Assembly: GCA_013398175.1 (NCBI GenBank)
Contig: VZRZ01007309.1
Span: 147,001-211,000, forward strand
Direction of reading: 5' to 3'
DNA: 64,000 nt
Source of the DNA: Climacteris rufus
Taxonomy: Eukaryota > Chordata > Aves > Passeriformes > Climacteridae
Positions 1 to 11,346 of this stretch are shown piece by piece (within the stretch, counting starts at the first letter, position 1; each line of letters starts with the position of its first letter). The notes under the pieces are model-generated. The model saw only the letters and a list, made by a program, of their open reading frames with translations. It searched no databases and was not told the origin of the DNA. The translations under genes were made by a program, and so were the position numbers.

Positions 1-1700
1 AGAAGGGAAGCTGAGAAAAGATAAGGCCCAGAGAGAGAAATAGTTGCAGCCAGACTCTGAATTCAATCTATGAAAGGGATCACACTTGGCTGGAAACAAA
101 AGCATTGTCTCCTATACAATTCCTTCGGCAATCAGGAAATGGGAACTTGCCCATTCTTTGTAAATATGAAAGTATTTATATTGCATCAAAAGTATCTGAT
201 TCCACTATCGTGTTTTTCTTCTAAGACAAACCACAGAGCTCAAAAACTTTGGCTAACCTCATTCTTTCCTGGTGATTTGCTTCAAGCTACCCGAGAAGAA
301 TATCTCAGTTGGTGTTTCCCAGAAAATATCACCTGAAAAATGAAATGTTTATGAGAAACACTGTAAGAGGGTTTGATTTTAACATGGGGAGGGGGCCAGA
401 AGGGGCAGAGAAAATATAACCTTGCACATCCCCCCGTTGGAAAACCCAATATTGCAATGGAAACACCAAAGGCTTTTATAAAGCAAGATGTTGAGACATC
501 CTCACTACTTCCCATGTCCTTAAGGAAAAAATTTTACTTCCTTTTGGTGTTGTAGTTAATTATCTATAGACATGCAGTCATCAAGCAACTAAAGTTCTTT
601 CAGAAGAAAATTTGGCAATGTCTCATTTTCAGTTATGGTTAAGCAGAGTATTATTAAATATACAAGTGAGTGGAAGATTATCCATAATACCAATAAATTC
701 ATATATAAACATATATATAATCCATATATTCATAAGGGGTGTTTTTTCCTCTCTTTTCTTTCTCAGAAGGAAACAGTACCCATGATCAACATTTCTGAGT
801 ATCCATATTTGATATTTCCATGTAGGAATATCAATACTTAGTCTTCAAATAACAATTCTGGCCAGTTTTGACACAAGGAGTAAGTAGTTCTACAAAGAAG
901 GAATAAAAAATCACTTCAGGAAAGTTTCAACTATTCAATCAAATGTATTAAATGAGATTTTCTTAACCTTCTCCTGATTTCCTGATACCTCTTCAAACTA
1001 TTCTGAGATGGGCATTGAGACTCTTTCCTTGTTGCCCTCCTCTGTTATCCCAGGAGCAATGGTCTCCCAAGACAAAGCAAATATAATTTATAATACAAAA
1101 ATAAAACAGCAAACAAGTCACTCAAATCTTTCCTTCCCCTTCCCTGTTTGTTGCCCTATATATTTCTGAAAGCCATAACTATTTACTTTGGGGGCTCCTG
1201 TAAGCCACGTCATCACGAGTGCCGACGAATTTTCTGGGAATGGTTTGAAATGTTTCCAGTTAAGCTCTAGACTTAACAACTCCAGAAGAAAAACTAATGT
1301 TTCTACCACATATTTTATTAAGCCCTTTAGGTCCTTTTACAAGAGAGGAAATACCAATTAACGTATAATTTAGCAGAACAAAATATTATCCCATTTCAAC
1401 CAGTACCCACTTCCTTGAAGTTTATTCAAGCATTAATAACCATTTAATGCAATTTAACTACACTGAGGTATCCGTTACATTAATATCATATATCCATCAG
1501 GAAATTAGAGTTTTGTCTCTATGAATTTTGTATTACAAGAAAGTCTTTATAATTTTATTCTGCACTTTATGGTGGCTAATTTAAGTTTTAAAATGGTTCA
1601 GATAACTTCGCAGTCTCTCTCTTCTATGCTGTAATTCGACTAACAAATTGTTACTGATGTTAAAAGATCATGAACACATCATTTATTAAACAGGGCTGGA
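1..1700. other. No feature seen
   Basis: AT-rich sequence with no repeat family, exon signal or RNA gene that I can support. If exon 22 is the last exon this would be downstream flank. Confidence 0.5.
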
Positions 1701-1703
1701 GAG

Positions 1704-1985
1704 AAGTTTGAAAGAAGAGTGCATTTCCCATATAATCCTTGTGTTTCCAGTAGCTGACATCCAACCATGGGAACAACCTCCATGTGCCAGGATGCTCAGG
1801 ACCCTGGGCTCCACAGGAGTGGAAACAATCTCAATCTCAGTNGAGATAAGTTTGAAAGAAGAGTGCATTTCCCATATAATCCTTGTGTTTCCAGTAGCTG
1901 ACATCCAACCATGGGAACAACCTCCATGTGCCAGGATGCTCAGGACCCTGGGCTCCACAGGAGTGGAAACAATCTCAATCTCAGT
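1704..1985. repeat. Exact 138-bp direct duplication around one N
   Basis: Positions 1704-1841 and 1848-1985 are identical over 138 bases. They are separated by six bases that include the only ambiguous base of the window (N at 1842). This is what an unmerged overlap between two contig ends looks like when a one-base gap is placed between them. A real recent tandem duplication is possible but less likely. Confidence 0.9.
1848..1985 (-). CDS. Possible exon 22 inside a duplicated segment
   Basis: After TATATTTTCTGAG the frame is open in the phase left by exon 21 (TEIEIVSTPVEPRVLSILAH, then GGCSHGWMSATGNTRIIWEM). The segment is an exact 138-bp copy of 1704-1841, separated by a single N, so the true 3' end cannot be read. 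In the lower copy the frame continues to a TAA that overlaps an AATAAA at about 1681, which would fit a last exon with a poly(A) signal, but this is weak. The opposite strand is also open here. Confidence 0.3.
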
Positions 1986-2119
1986 CTCAGAAAATATACT
2001 CAGCACCATGAAGAATTGAATGTCTCAGATTAAAGAAACTCCCTACACACTCCCCAGTAATTTTTAACATGGGCATTGGCATGAAAGCCTAATGAAAAAA
2101 GAGATTTCTCCCATCCTAC

Positions 2120-2205
2120 CTGATCTGGAGATTGTGGATCAGTGATGCCCATGAGAAAAGGGAGTTGAGGTTCAATGATAACCCAAAACAAAACAGAAAA
2201 TCCCC
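2120..2205 (-). CDS. Exon 21 (probable)
   Basis: The donor CAG/GTAGGATG is strong; the acceptor CATTTGAGGCTTTTAG is fair. The 86 bp are open in phase 1 to 0: GFSVLFWVIIEPQLPFLMGI and then TDPQSPDQ. The peptide is hydrophobic but too short and broken by prolines to be a membrane span. It joins exon 20 if the earlier donor there is used. Confidence 0.48.
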
Positions 2206-4369
2206 CTAAAAGCCTCAAATGTGAGACAAATACATGTAGGTACAGCTCCTCTGAAGTTTCCTGAGAGACAGGGGAGAGTTTTGGTTATTGCAGCATCAGT
2301 TTGTTCATCACTGGTGTTTTAACCTTTTGCCTTTGTAAAAATATCAGATTATGCACCCACAACTGCTGAAAACAACAAGAAATAAATTCTGAGCCAATGT
2401 AAACTGATAACTGATTAAAAAAAAATGGATCTTGGTGTTAAAGGCTGGAATGGTATTTAGTGTTTCATTCTGCATCTGAAAATTTGCCCAAATGTCTTAA
2501 TCTTCATATCCCAGCTAAAGAGGAATGAGAACACTGATTTCTTTCAGATTTGAGAATTGAAACCTTTTTGTTGCTGAATCCCTTTTAAAATACTTCCTAT
2601 AGTGCAATTTTATATATATGTATATATCTTTACATACATTTATGTATAGCAAGATGAGCAATAAATCTTAATTCTGACTTATATGATTATCTATCAATTC
2701 TAGGTTGCCTTCTCTCTTACAAACTGCTCTGCTCTAAAGCATAACTTTTCAGACATGCACTTTTTACTCATCCTGTGAGTGTTTTTGAGGGAAAACTCGT
2801 TGAAAGGAAATGTTTTAGGTGCATCCCAGGGAATTTGTCAGCACTGCCTACATCTTTCTTCCCCTATTTCTATATTCCTCACTAGATCCTGCAAATCAGG
2901 TGCTTGCAGTCCACTCCTTTGGTAATGACAGTCATCACCTCCTTATGCCACTGGAAAACAACCAGACACTTTTCAAGAATTGAGGATTAATTTAGAAAAA
3001 AAAAAAAAGAGTTCTATTATGCCCTAATTGTAACCAAGAAGTGCTTTATGTATTGGTTTGAGGATCAGTACACCTGGATTAGCTGGAAAATACAGTATAA
3101 TTTCGAGCATTAGGAAAGGAGACAAGAAGTGAATAAATTATCCCATATAAAGGGACAATTGTCTCATGAAAAAGGGTTTGTTGAGAGCCTGGGATGGAAA
3201 GAAGTGATCAGCTCACTGAGAAGAACCCAGAAAATGGGTTGGACACTTTTCCCACTGATTTCCAGACAAAAACTAATTCCCAGAGCACAGATTATAACCT
3301 TGGCTCTTGGAGGGAAGAAGTCTTTGCTATATAACCTTTGAATGAATAAATGCTACAAAATATCCTGCCTTTTATGTCTCATCCAACAAGAAAAGTATAA
3401 ATAATCTTGCAAACCTCTCAAAAGTCACCAAACACACAACAGTGTATTACTGCTACTCCTGTGATTTCCATACACTGGAGAAAACACTCCCCTGCACAAG
3501 TTCTGCTTCTCCTCAGCCCTTTCCCAGCACAATACATTTTTATGTGTCAGAAAACTACAGATTCTGAGAAGATAAATTTTCCTGGGGTGCATTACTAAGT
3601 CACCTGGACGCCTAAATGAGATGGCAGAGAGTGGTAGGAGAGTCCATATTAAATTCCTTTTACTGACAGCATCACTATAGAATAAAAGATATCTGTCACA
3701 TTGTTGATATGAATCTCCTCCTTATTGTGCCTTTTGGCATCTGTGGATTGTTAAAGAAGCCTGAAACTGCTTTTTCTGCAAATTCTTTCAACTCTTTAGT
3801 TCTTTTTATTTGTCCAGCAGGCTTTGGTCTTGTTATGCTTTGCCTATTGAAGGAAAGGAAAAATAGGCCCAATATATTTTATAATTCCAGAAATGTTTTC
3901 TGGCCAGAGGGAAGTGGCCAAACTCTTTGGTGGGAGAGTCAGCAACAGCAGACAGAGCAGCTTCACAATGCAACCAGGTTTAAGACTTAGAGGAATACTA
4001 TAGTTTAGATATTATAAAAATCTTGGTTTTAATTGCTTGGTGCACATTAAATTTCTTTCTGCAGCACAAGTGAAAGACATGCAGAAAACCTTAAGTATTC
4101 GTGTGAAAACAATCCAATAATATTTAATAGAGGAAAGGAGCACAGGACATGAACAGAAACCTTGAAGTTGATATTCCCTTTGTCTATATTATAAAGTGTT
4201 GTCACAAACAAAACCCACACCACTACAATATGTAGAGAGGAAAAACTTGCCAGACATGAAAAATAAAGCAAGAACTACCAGTATCTGTCACGTTGCAATG
4301 ATATGTGCTGGTATAAATTAATAAACCTTCTGTACTTAAATACACCCTAGGATTATATTGTGGTTATAC
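2206..4369. other. Intron or flank, no feature seen
   Basis: AT-rich unique sequence with a few A runs (A12 near 2997). No convincing exon on either strand. Confidence 0.5.
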
Positions 4370-4450
4370 CAGAAGTTCCCACCCAGGTCCTGGTGGAAAT
4401 TAATGAAATTATCAATACATTTAGCTTGAACCTTCTCTATTTTATCCATC
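4370..4450 (-). CDS. Exon 20 (probable)
   Basis: The acceptor GTCTCTTCTGGTTTAG precedes 81 bp with one open frame, phase 2 to 2: MDKIEKVQAKCIDNFINFHQ and then DLGGNF. The donor is CTG/GTATAA; an alternative donor CTGG/GTGGGA 13 bases earlier ends in phase 1 and would join exon 21 in frame. No exon with the 1-to-2 phase needed between exons 18 and 20 was found, so its link to the rest of the gene is unproven. Confidence 0.52.
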
Positions 4451-5209
4451 CTAAACCAGAAGAGACATTTGCCAAGCCTCAGCCTGGAGGAAAAAACACA
4501 CACCAGAAAAAAACATTGATGTGAAAGGAAATAGTAAGTAGCTGCCAGCATAGTTCACTCTGCCTAAAATCCCCCTTTTAATAAATTTCAGCAGAATTTT
4601 AAACAATTTCTTAGTCTTGCAAACTACACACATGTAGGATTTGTGCTTTTCCTTGCATACTTAGTTTTTCATTGATTCACAAAGGGAAAAAAAACAAAAT
4701 AGCCTGAATTCGTCATAGGAAGCTTAATAATGTTTCAATACATCAGTACTCCCATATCATACAGCAACACTAAATCACTGTAGAATTAAGAAACTCTTTT
4801 TAATGTAATAATTGAATAATGATTCAGACTGCAGCTCTCATTTATTGTATATACTGCCATTTAATGCAATACCAAAGGAAAATATTCAGTAAATCTTTGA
4901 GGGAAAACCAGATATTTTTAATATCTTATTGATATAGCAGAATATATAACTAAAGTAATACAAATCTTCAGGACTTTAAAGAAAATTCTTGCCTGATAAA
5001 AATCAATACTCAAAATAAACAATTTTGGAAATACAATATATTGCAGTGAAGTGCAGTATCATTAGTTCAATTAAGCCTGCTTAAAAATAAAATCAAGCTG
5101 TGCTTTTATTTTCTACATGTTCTATTGAGAAAAACAGTTCAGAGAGACATCAGTGTTTTATGACAAAAAGATGCAGCTTGAGCACAGTTTAATATGACAC
5201 AAACCTTAC

Positions 5210-5303
5210 AGATTTCTATTCTAATAAAATCCACTTGTGAACTCCTTCTAATAAAAGCCCCACACGCAAGAAAAAGCCAACTTACGCAGTTTATATTTTT
5301 AAA
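5210..5303 (-). other. Two short exon-like units
   Basis: 5286-5303 is an 18-bp unit (FKNINC, phase 0 to 0) with a long pyrimidine tract ending in ACCAG and donor TGC/GTAAGTTG. 5210-5247 is a 38-bp unit (RSSQVDFIRIEI, phase 2 to 1) with acceptor GGGGCTTTTATTAG and donor TCT/GTAAGG. Splice signals are good, but the two do not fit each other or exon 20 in phase, so they are recorded as possible micro-exons only. Confidence 0.22.
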
Positions 5304-7760
5304 CTGGTACACCAATAAAACAAGAGGAAAGAACCCATAGCAAGAGAGAAGGAAATTGAAAAATAGAAGTGTTATATAAAAAGGGAGTACTACTATACAC
5401 ACAACTATTTAAAATCTTTTAATATAACAACAACCTAATGTCTTGTTTTTCCTTATTAGATCTGTTGAGGGACAAATGAACAAAAACCAGCTCGTGAAAC
5501 TTCACTCTAAACTAATTTTTACCACTAACAAATTATAATTAATATGAGTCTTTTGCCAACTGCATTTTTGGATATTCTAATTGTATCACACTAAAGAGAT
5601 CTGGGCTGGGAAGAGCTCTGAGGTTCCCATGTCCCAGGTCAGAGCAGACTGATAAAGTGACACCACTTTTAACAATTTCATATAAGTAAAATACGGACTA
5701 AATTTTTCCCTGGAAGCACACATATAATCTTCAGTGCCACTAACAGGTTTTACAGCATTCAATTGAGGGAATAGAGAAGAAGTGAAAATTCTAATCTATT
5801 ACAGAAGATGAAAAGCCAAAGAGATTAAAATGCAGCTTTCCTTAAATGTTAGTTTATCCTTTATATTAGTTATATTATAAAATCAAAATATAGAACATTT
5901 ACTTAATGTACACAGGAAAGCACAATTTTTTGGGAGTAATTTCCAAAATTATCTGTTCTATTGCTGCAGGGCTTTGTGTGTCTAACAACCAAAAATCTGC
6001 ACTATGGAAACACCAAGTTTTGTCACTAATCTCATTAATCCATCATTTGAACAATTGTTTCAAAGATCTGATTGGATCTACAGGGAAAATGCAAACTAAA
6101 CAAATTCTGCAAACTAAACAAAAAGATCACAAGTGAGACAGTGTTGATCAGTCTGAAGGTTGGGGCTGCTCTTGCTGTGTGATGTCCTGCTCCCTTACGA
6201 TATTTCAATATAGGAACAGCCTTAGAATGATCCATTTCAACCCCTGTATAAGCCAGTGATAATTTTCTATTATAGATATAAAAAAACCCAAAAAAACAAA
6301 AACACTTGGAAAAGCAACAAAACCTCTCAATTTTTTATAGGTTACAGCAGCGAGCATTGATTAAGAACAGGAAAAAACCCAAACTAGAGTTGGAGAATTC
6401 CCATACTCGGCCTGCTCCAGACAACTCAATCCCAATGCCCTGGACTATTCCAAGGAATCAGATGAAGCAATGAATCCCTAAGTACCTTCTCCTTAACTGA
6501 TTTACACTTCTAGATATGCAAGATTCAACAAATATCAATTGAAATTCAAGCAAAATTGGTCAGAGAATGAGTTTCTAAGATGCTTTATTCAAGGAGCCTG
6601 AGAGTCTGAATTTCCTTCTTGAACCATCATTATTGGAAATATATTTTGTACTGATGGATCAGCAAAGCACTGATAGGAAATCAAAGATTCAATAAGTTAC
6701 TTTTTCCACTTTGGAGCACTGTGGAAGAACAAAATGACATTTTCAGATATGAACCCTGCTGTAGCTATTACAAGAGTTGCAAGTTATGAGTTCCCAAACT
6801 TTTCTACAATTGCTTTTATAATCTCTTTCTTTTAATATTCCCTTTTTAGGCTATAACTTGAAAATTCTCTCTAAACCAATTGAGAAGCAGAAAAATAAAA
6901 AGGCAAGAAATCCAGGGATTTTACAGTAAAAGCTATAACTGTGCAAGTTTTTTTGAGTAGTTCTTCTGCTAAAAAGCAGAAGGGAGAGAAAGCCGAAATT
7001 TAAAAGTGTTGAAGGGAAATAGGCCCTTTGTTGAATATATTGAAGAAAAAGCATTGATATGAAACTTCTCAGTGTGCTCTCTAAATTCTTTAATACCACA
7101 TGGCATGATTCACAGCTTCTGTTTTCTTACCAGAGCTTTTCCAAAACTTTCCTTTCGAGACATTGCCTGAAGTTTTCTCAGGCATGTGAATGGGATTTCT
7201 CTTGGCCTGATAGTTCTGCTACACATTTTCCCCTTCCAACAACTATTAAGCATTCTCAGGTGCCAAGTAGTTCATATAATTGAGAATTTGGGTATTTCAT
7301 CCTGGGTTTGTGCAGGGGAAGAATTAATCCCTTAGTCACTCACACTTCACATGCATTTTTTTCAGAAAATCGGGGGTGTTTATGTTTTCTTTCCAAAGAA
7401 AAAGTGTTTCTTGGAAATCTGAGAAGTTTGTTTCCTGGGTGTTTTCTTGAAAATCTCTGCCATATTCCTCCTCACTTCCTGCAAGTTCACTTAACAGATT
7501 TTTGGCTCCTCTGCAAATATTTTTATATAATGGTGATGCACAAAATCATCTGTTGGCCAGTAGCTGAAGGAATTTGATGATATCCATGCAAGACAAGTTT
7601 TTTAGTCCCCTCATCGAATTTTTGCTCTTTGTGCCATCTCTGCAGCACTGCCTCTCATTTTTCATCACATCCATCTGGTTTCTGGTCTCCATCTCAGCAT
7701 GAGGTTGGATTTGACCTCGTGGAGATTTTTATTGACACATAAAAAACCACACCCAGAGAT
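5304..7760. other. Probable intron, no feature seen
   Basis: AT-rich unique sequence. Short open frames on both strands lack matching splice sites or coding character. Confidence 0.5.
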
Positions 7761-7950
7761 GGCCTCACTGGCAGAGGCTGCCCAGAGAAGCTGTGGCTGC
7801 CCCATCCCTGGAAGTGTCCAAGGCCAGGTCAGACAGGGCTTGGAGCAGCCTGGGATAGTGGAAGGTGCCCCTGTCTATGGCAGGGGGTAGGATGGGATGA
7901 GCTTTAAGGTCCCTCCCAATCCAAAACAAAGTATTTTATGATTCTATGAA
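7761..7950 (+). mobile_element. CR1 LINE fragment, 3' end
   Basis: The sequence carries the CR1 3' block (GCCCAGAGAAGCTGTGGCTG, ...GGAAGTGTCCAAGGCC..., GGAAGGTGCCCCTG...) and the terminal ATTTTATGATTCTATGAA octamer-type tail. It is 5'-truncated, as is usual for CR1, and in sense orientation on the plus strand. Confidence 0.95.
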
Positions 7951-9199
7951 TATGCAGAGTGGAGTAAGCAATGTTTGTCACCCAATTCATCTGTATTTTT
8001 CAAAAAGGACTCTGTGCACACACTGTGCTGGATATGGTCTATAAAATTCAGGATTCCTGACCCTGCAGGTGCTGTATAGTTGGACACTTTCTAGGAACAC
8101 AAGCCCCACTGCACTTGTTCCCTGCAGAGGACATTTCCAGTATTTCCAGATGTCCAGGGGACCATTTGGATCTACTGCTTTTCCCAGGTACTCAAATATC
8201 CAAAAATCCTGAACAAACGTATTTAAGTCACTGAATTCATGCAGGAAAAAAAAAAAAATCTAAGTGAGGAAAAGAAAGAAAAAAAAGGATTTATCTGGGA
8301 AATCTTAAACATATGTTAACCTCATACTCTTTGTATTTCTGCAAAAAAAAAGAGATGTAGATTGGTAATATTTTTGCAAGACAGTGATAGTCAACCCTGT
8401 TAGAACCATGAAAATCTATTGTAAACACGGCACTCATCCATGAGAAACTGAAGCTGAAGGAAGAAAAATGAGGCAGAAAGCAGCAAAATAGCAATAAAAA
8501 GTAAACTATACGAAGCACCAACCTCAATAGGTTACACTGTTGAGTTGGAGGGGAGATTCTGGGGAAGTTCCCTGAATAAGGTTTTTAAAGTAAACCTTTA
8601 TGCTTCATTTATGATTTTGCCTTAAAGAGGAGCATGGTGAAGTTTGTTAGCAGGTATCATCCATACACAGAAAGGTGGCAATATTTCCTATAAATTATTA
8701 ATATAAATTAATATAAATGGAATTAAATAGAGTTGTACAAAGTTTAAGGTGGTACATTAATCCTAGGAAAACTAGTGAATGAGCAACATGACTGCTCAGG
8801 ACAGTAGAAAGGTAAATGAAGAAAAGATTTTAGTTTTAGCATGGATACAAAGAGGTATGAACTTGCTGTTGAGTTTAGGCTGGACACCAGAGGAAAGCAC
8901 AGGAGGAATATCATTCCTGAATAGCTTCTCAGTGCTCCACACAATAGGCAAAGCTGTAGAAGGAAAATACTCAACCAGTTTCTAGACAGAGGCTGAGGAA
9001 ATTCTGAACAGGATTTTAGGATATGAGGTGGTTTTTTGCAGTAGGCAAAAATAGAGCCCAAGCTAAGCCTGCGTCATTAGCCTACCTCAAAAATCTGTTA
9101 AAATACTAGGGAAACACTAAAATTAATTACACTAGAGCAACTGGAAGTTGTTATACTTTCCTTAAGAGAAAAAAGAAGTTAGGAAGTTTAGAAAGCCTT
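7951..9199. other. Probable intron, one weak exon-like acceptor
   Basis: A very good minus-strand acceptor (CTCATTTTTCTTCCTTCAG at about 8455) is followed by about 17 open codons (LQFLMDECRVYNRF...) but no good donor in a fitting phase. A 105-codon open frame at 8744-9061 has no coding features that I recognise. Confidence 0.35.
8240..8290. repeat. Purine-rich low-complexity tract
   Basis: A-rich, purine-only runs (A13, GAGGAAAAGAAAG, A8) with no other structure. Confidence 0.7.
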
Positions 9200-10260
9200 A
9201 TTGCAGACAGAGAACAAGGAGTTGCTGTGCCTGAAGACGTCGGGGAAGAATTTTGCGAACAACTTGAACACTGCTGACTGGACATCTTTGCATGATAAGG
9301 ACCAGATGGAAAACCCAGAAGACACTCCATGAATTCACTTGCAAATTATCACTTAGCATTAATTATGCCCAGAAAGCTGCCTCGCATTGACGTCCGCATT
9401 ACCGAATACTCCAGCACGAAGAGATCTACGTAAAAGTTTATAATCAAAGCCATGCAGGCAATTTAAATATTGCAAGGCTATAAACAGATTAAAGATATGA
9501 TTTTATTGAAGTATTTGGGTTTGCAGTGAAACATTTCGCCGTTGTGCCATGTGTGGTTTTTCTGCTTAGCTGCAAACTACAAATAGGCTGTAATAACACA
9601 GCTTTGTGATTAACCAAACAACTAATAACCCACAAGACATAGTGACTGGCCATCATCCTTATGTAAATAAGGAAAGCTTAGTTTTGCTCACTAATAGCCG
9701 GCACACAACAATGAAATGCTTTTAATAAGTTTTTAAGAGGATAAGATCAAGAAATCAATTTGGTGAGTGCCCTTTTTGATGGCCGCACACCACGTCCACG
9801 GCCATAGCATGACACGTTTGCATTGTTATTTGGCTGTAAACAAAATGAAAAGATCTGTCATTGAAATTTAAACAGAGAGACTGGTTCCATAAACTGAAAC
9901 ATTCTCAGCCCCAGTACAGTACAATCAACAGTCTGAAGAGACTGTACGGCTAAACAAAGTTTGGGGATGTTATTGGATAGGGGAGAAAGATTAATAACCA
10001 GAAAATAACTCTTGGCTCCTGCGACAAACTCTTAGGAATATAATTTTAAATTTGTGTAAATCCAAAGATTGATGCTCAAGCTTATGAAATAACCATTTTT
10101 CTGCAGCGTTGAAATACACACCCACATGGAAACAAATCTTTTCGCTAGCCAATTTTAACAGAATATACTGCTTTTACCAAAAAAAGCAACTTAAATAAAT
10201 CTGACCTATCTGTTCTCATAGATAATTGTAACTGTGGTCAGCAAACAACAAATCTTCTAT
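9200..10260. promoter_or_regulatory. Candidate conserved non-coding block
   Basis: About 1 kb free of repeats and long homopolymers, with even base use and many AT-rich homeodomain-like cores. It includes an ATGGCCG/CGGCCAT inverted pair at 9779-9805. It lies between exons 18/19 and 20. The texture resembles vertebrate developmental enhancers; conservation itself cannot be judged from one sequence. Confidence 0.33.
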
Positions 10261-10705
10261 AAATGGTCATCTTTCCAAATTATGCTGGCTTCAGAAGGGG
10301 CTTGATTAATTGCACAAACACTGCGTGTCTCTGAAAGCAATTTGTCTGTGTGGACCAACAGAGGATGCCTCAGACATTCCCAGGAGTCACATGGGAGTGG
10401 ATTTCTCTCTCTGTTTGTTGCAGGTAAACAACATTTTGCTTCATCACAAGACCTTGCAGATGACTCTAGCTCCAAACAGGGTTGTTGCCTTGCCCTAAAT
10501 GGAAATATTAGGACAACTGGAATGAGAAGGAAGCTTGGAGAGGTCTCCTTCTAGGAGAAGCTTCCCCTCTCTAATGTATCCTGCTGTGGTGGGAGCTGAG
10601 TGCTCCCAGGGCTCCAGCTGGATTTCGGCAGCTGACTTAAATCCCATGCCTGGCCTTGAGGGAGAGCTGGCCCTGGGTTGTGAGGTTTATCCAGCAGGAG
10701 CTGAC

Positions 10706-10744
10706 ATAGGGTTTGCTCAGATCTGAGCCTGGTTTCTAGATCAG
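10706..10744 (-). CDS. Possible exon 19, or start of a terminal exon
   Basis: The acceptor TTCTGTGTGTGTGTCCAG is followed by a frame in the phase needed after exon 18 (DLETRLRSEQTL). As an internal exon it ends at a weak donor (TAT/GTCAGC), phase 1 to 1. Without splicing, the frame runs on for about 63 codons to a TAG at 10551, so it could instead be an alternative last exon with a Pro/Ser/Gln-rich tail. Local GC content is higher than in the flanks. Confidence 0.35.
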
Positions 10745-11199
10745 CTGGACACACACACAGAACACTGAAATCCATGGTGCCATCATCAAATAAAATAAAG
10801 GCATGATGCTCACTAGCAGAAAGTATCTTGTAGTCATCTTAGCTCTAGAAAGATGACAAATCACAGCCTAATCAACTCCTCTGCAGCATCTACCTACTTC
10901 ACCAAAATGTGGTAGGACACCATAAATTCAAGATTAATTTTACAAGTGGCATATTGTTTGTAAAGTGTGTTTGTTATGTGATTAGAACACAATGGCCTTA
11001 ACTCCATCAAAATTATGTCAGACACCAGTGACAACGGCAACTTGGAAATCAGGACTGGATTTGGACTGAATAAGGACTGAATCAGGACTTGGAATCTGAC
11101 TCTGAGCAACCAAATGGGTTAATTGGATCTTCCCACTAAGGAGTTAGAGTGAAGCAGGAAGAGCAACTGTAGAGGCCCATCTGACTACTCCTCCCTCAC

Positions 11200-11346
11200 C
11201 TTCAAGGGGAGTAACCATCCTACTATATATACCAGGAGAAAAAGATCTGGGAGACAGAGCTGATAAGCCAGGAGCTGTGCACAGATAAGTTGGCCACACA
11301 GCTTCCTGCAAAGCACCCAACACCTCCTCTCCACAAATCCTGTCAC
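11200..11346 (-). CDS. Exon 18 (147 bp)
   Basis: This is a strong exon: acceptor CATCCTATGCCTATTCCAG, donor GAAG/GTGAGGGAG, phase 1 to 1, 48 complete codons. It begins DRICGEEVLGALQEAVWPTY, passes through APGLSALSPRSFSPGIY and ends SRMVTPLE. The Ser/Pro-rich second half with repeated SP dipeptides looks like a flexible, possibly phosphorylated segment (inference). About 9.7 kb separate it from exon 17. Confidence 0.75.

Noticed and set aside
10342..10554. Plus-strand frame after CTCTCTCTGTTTGTTGCAG
   Set aside because: Acceptor is good but the open segment ends without a GT donor; no partner exon.
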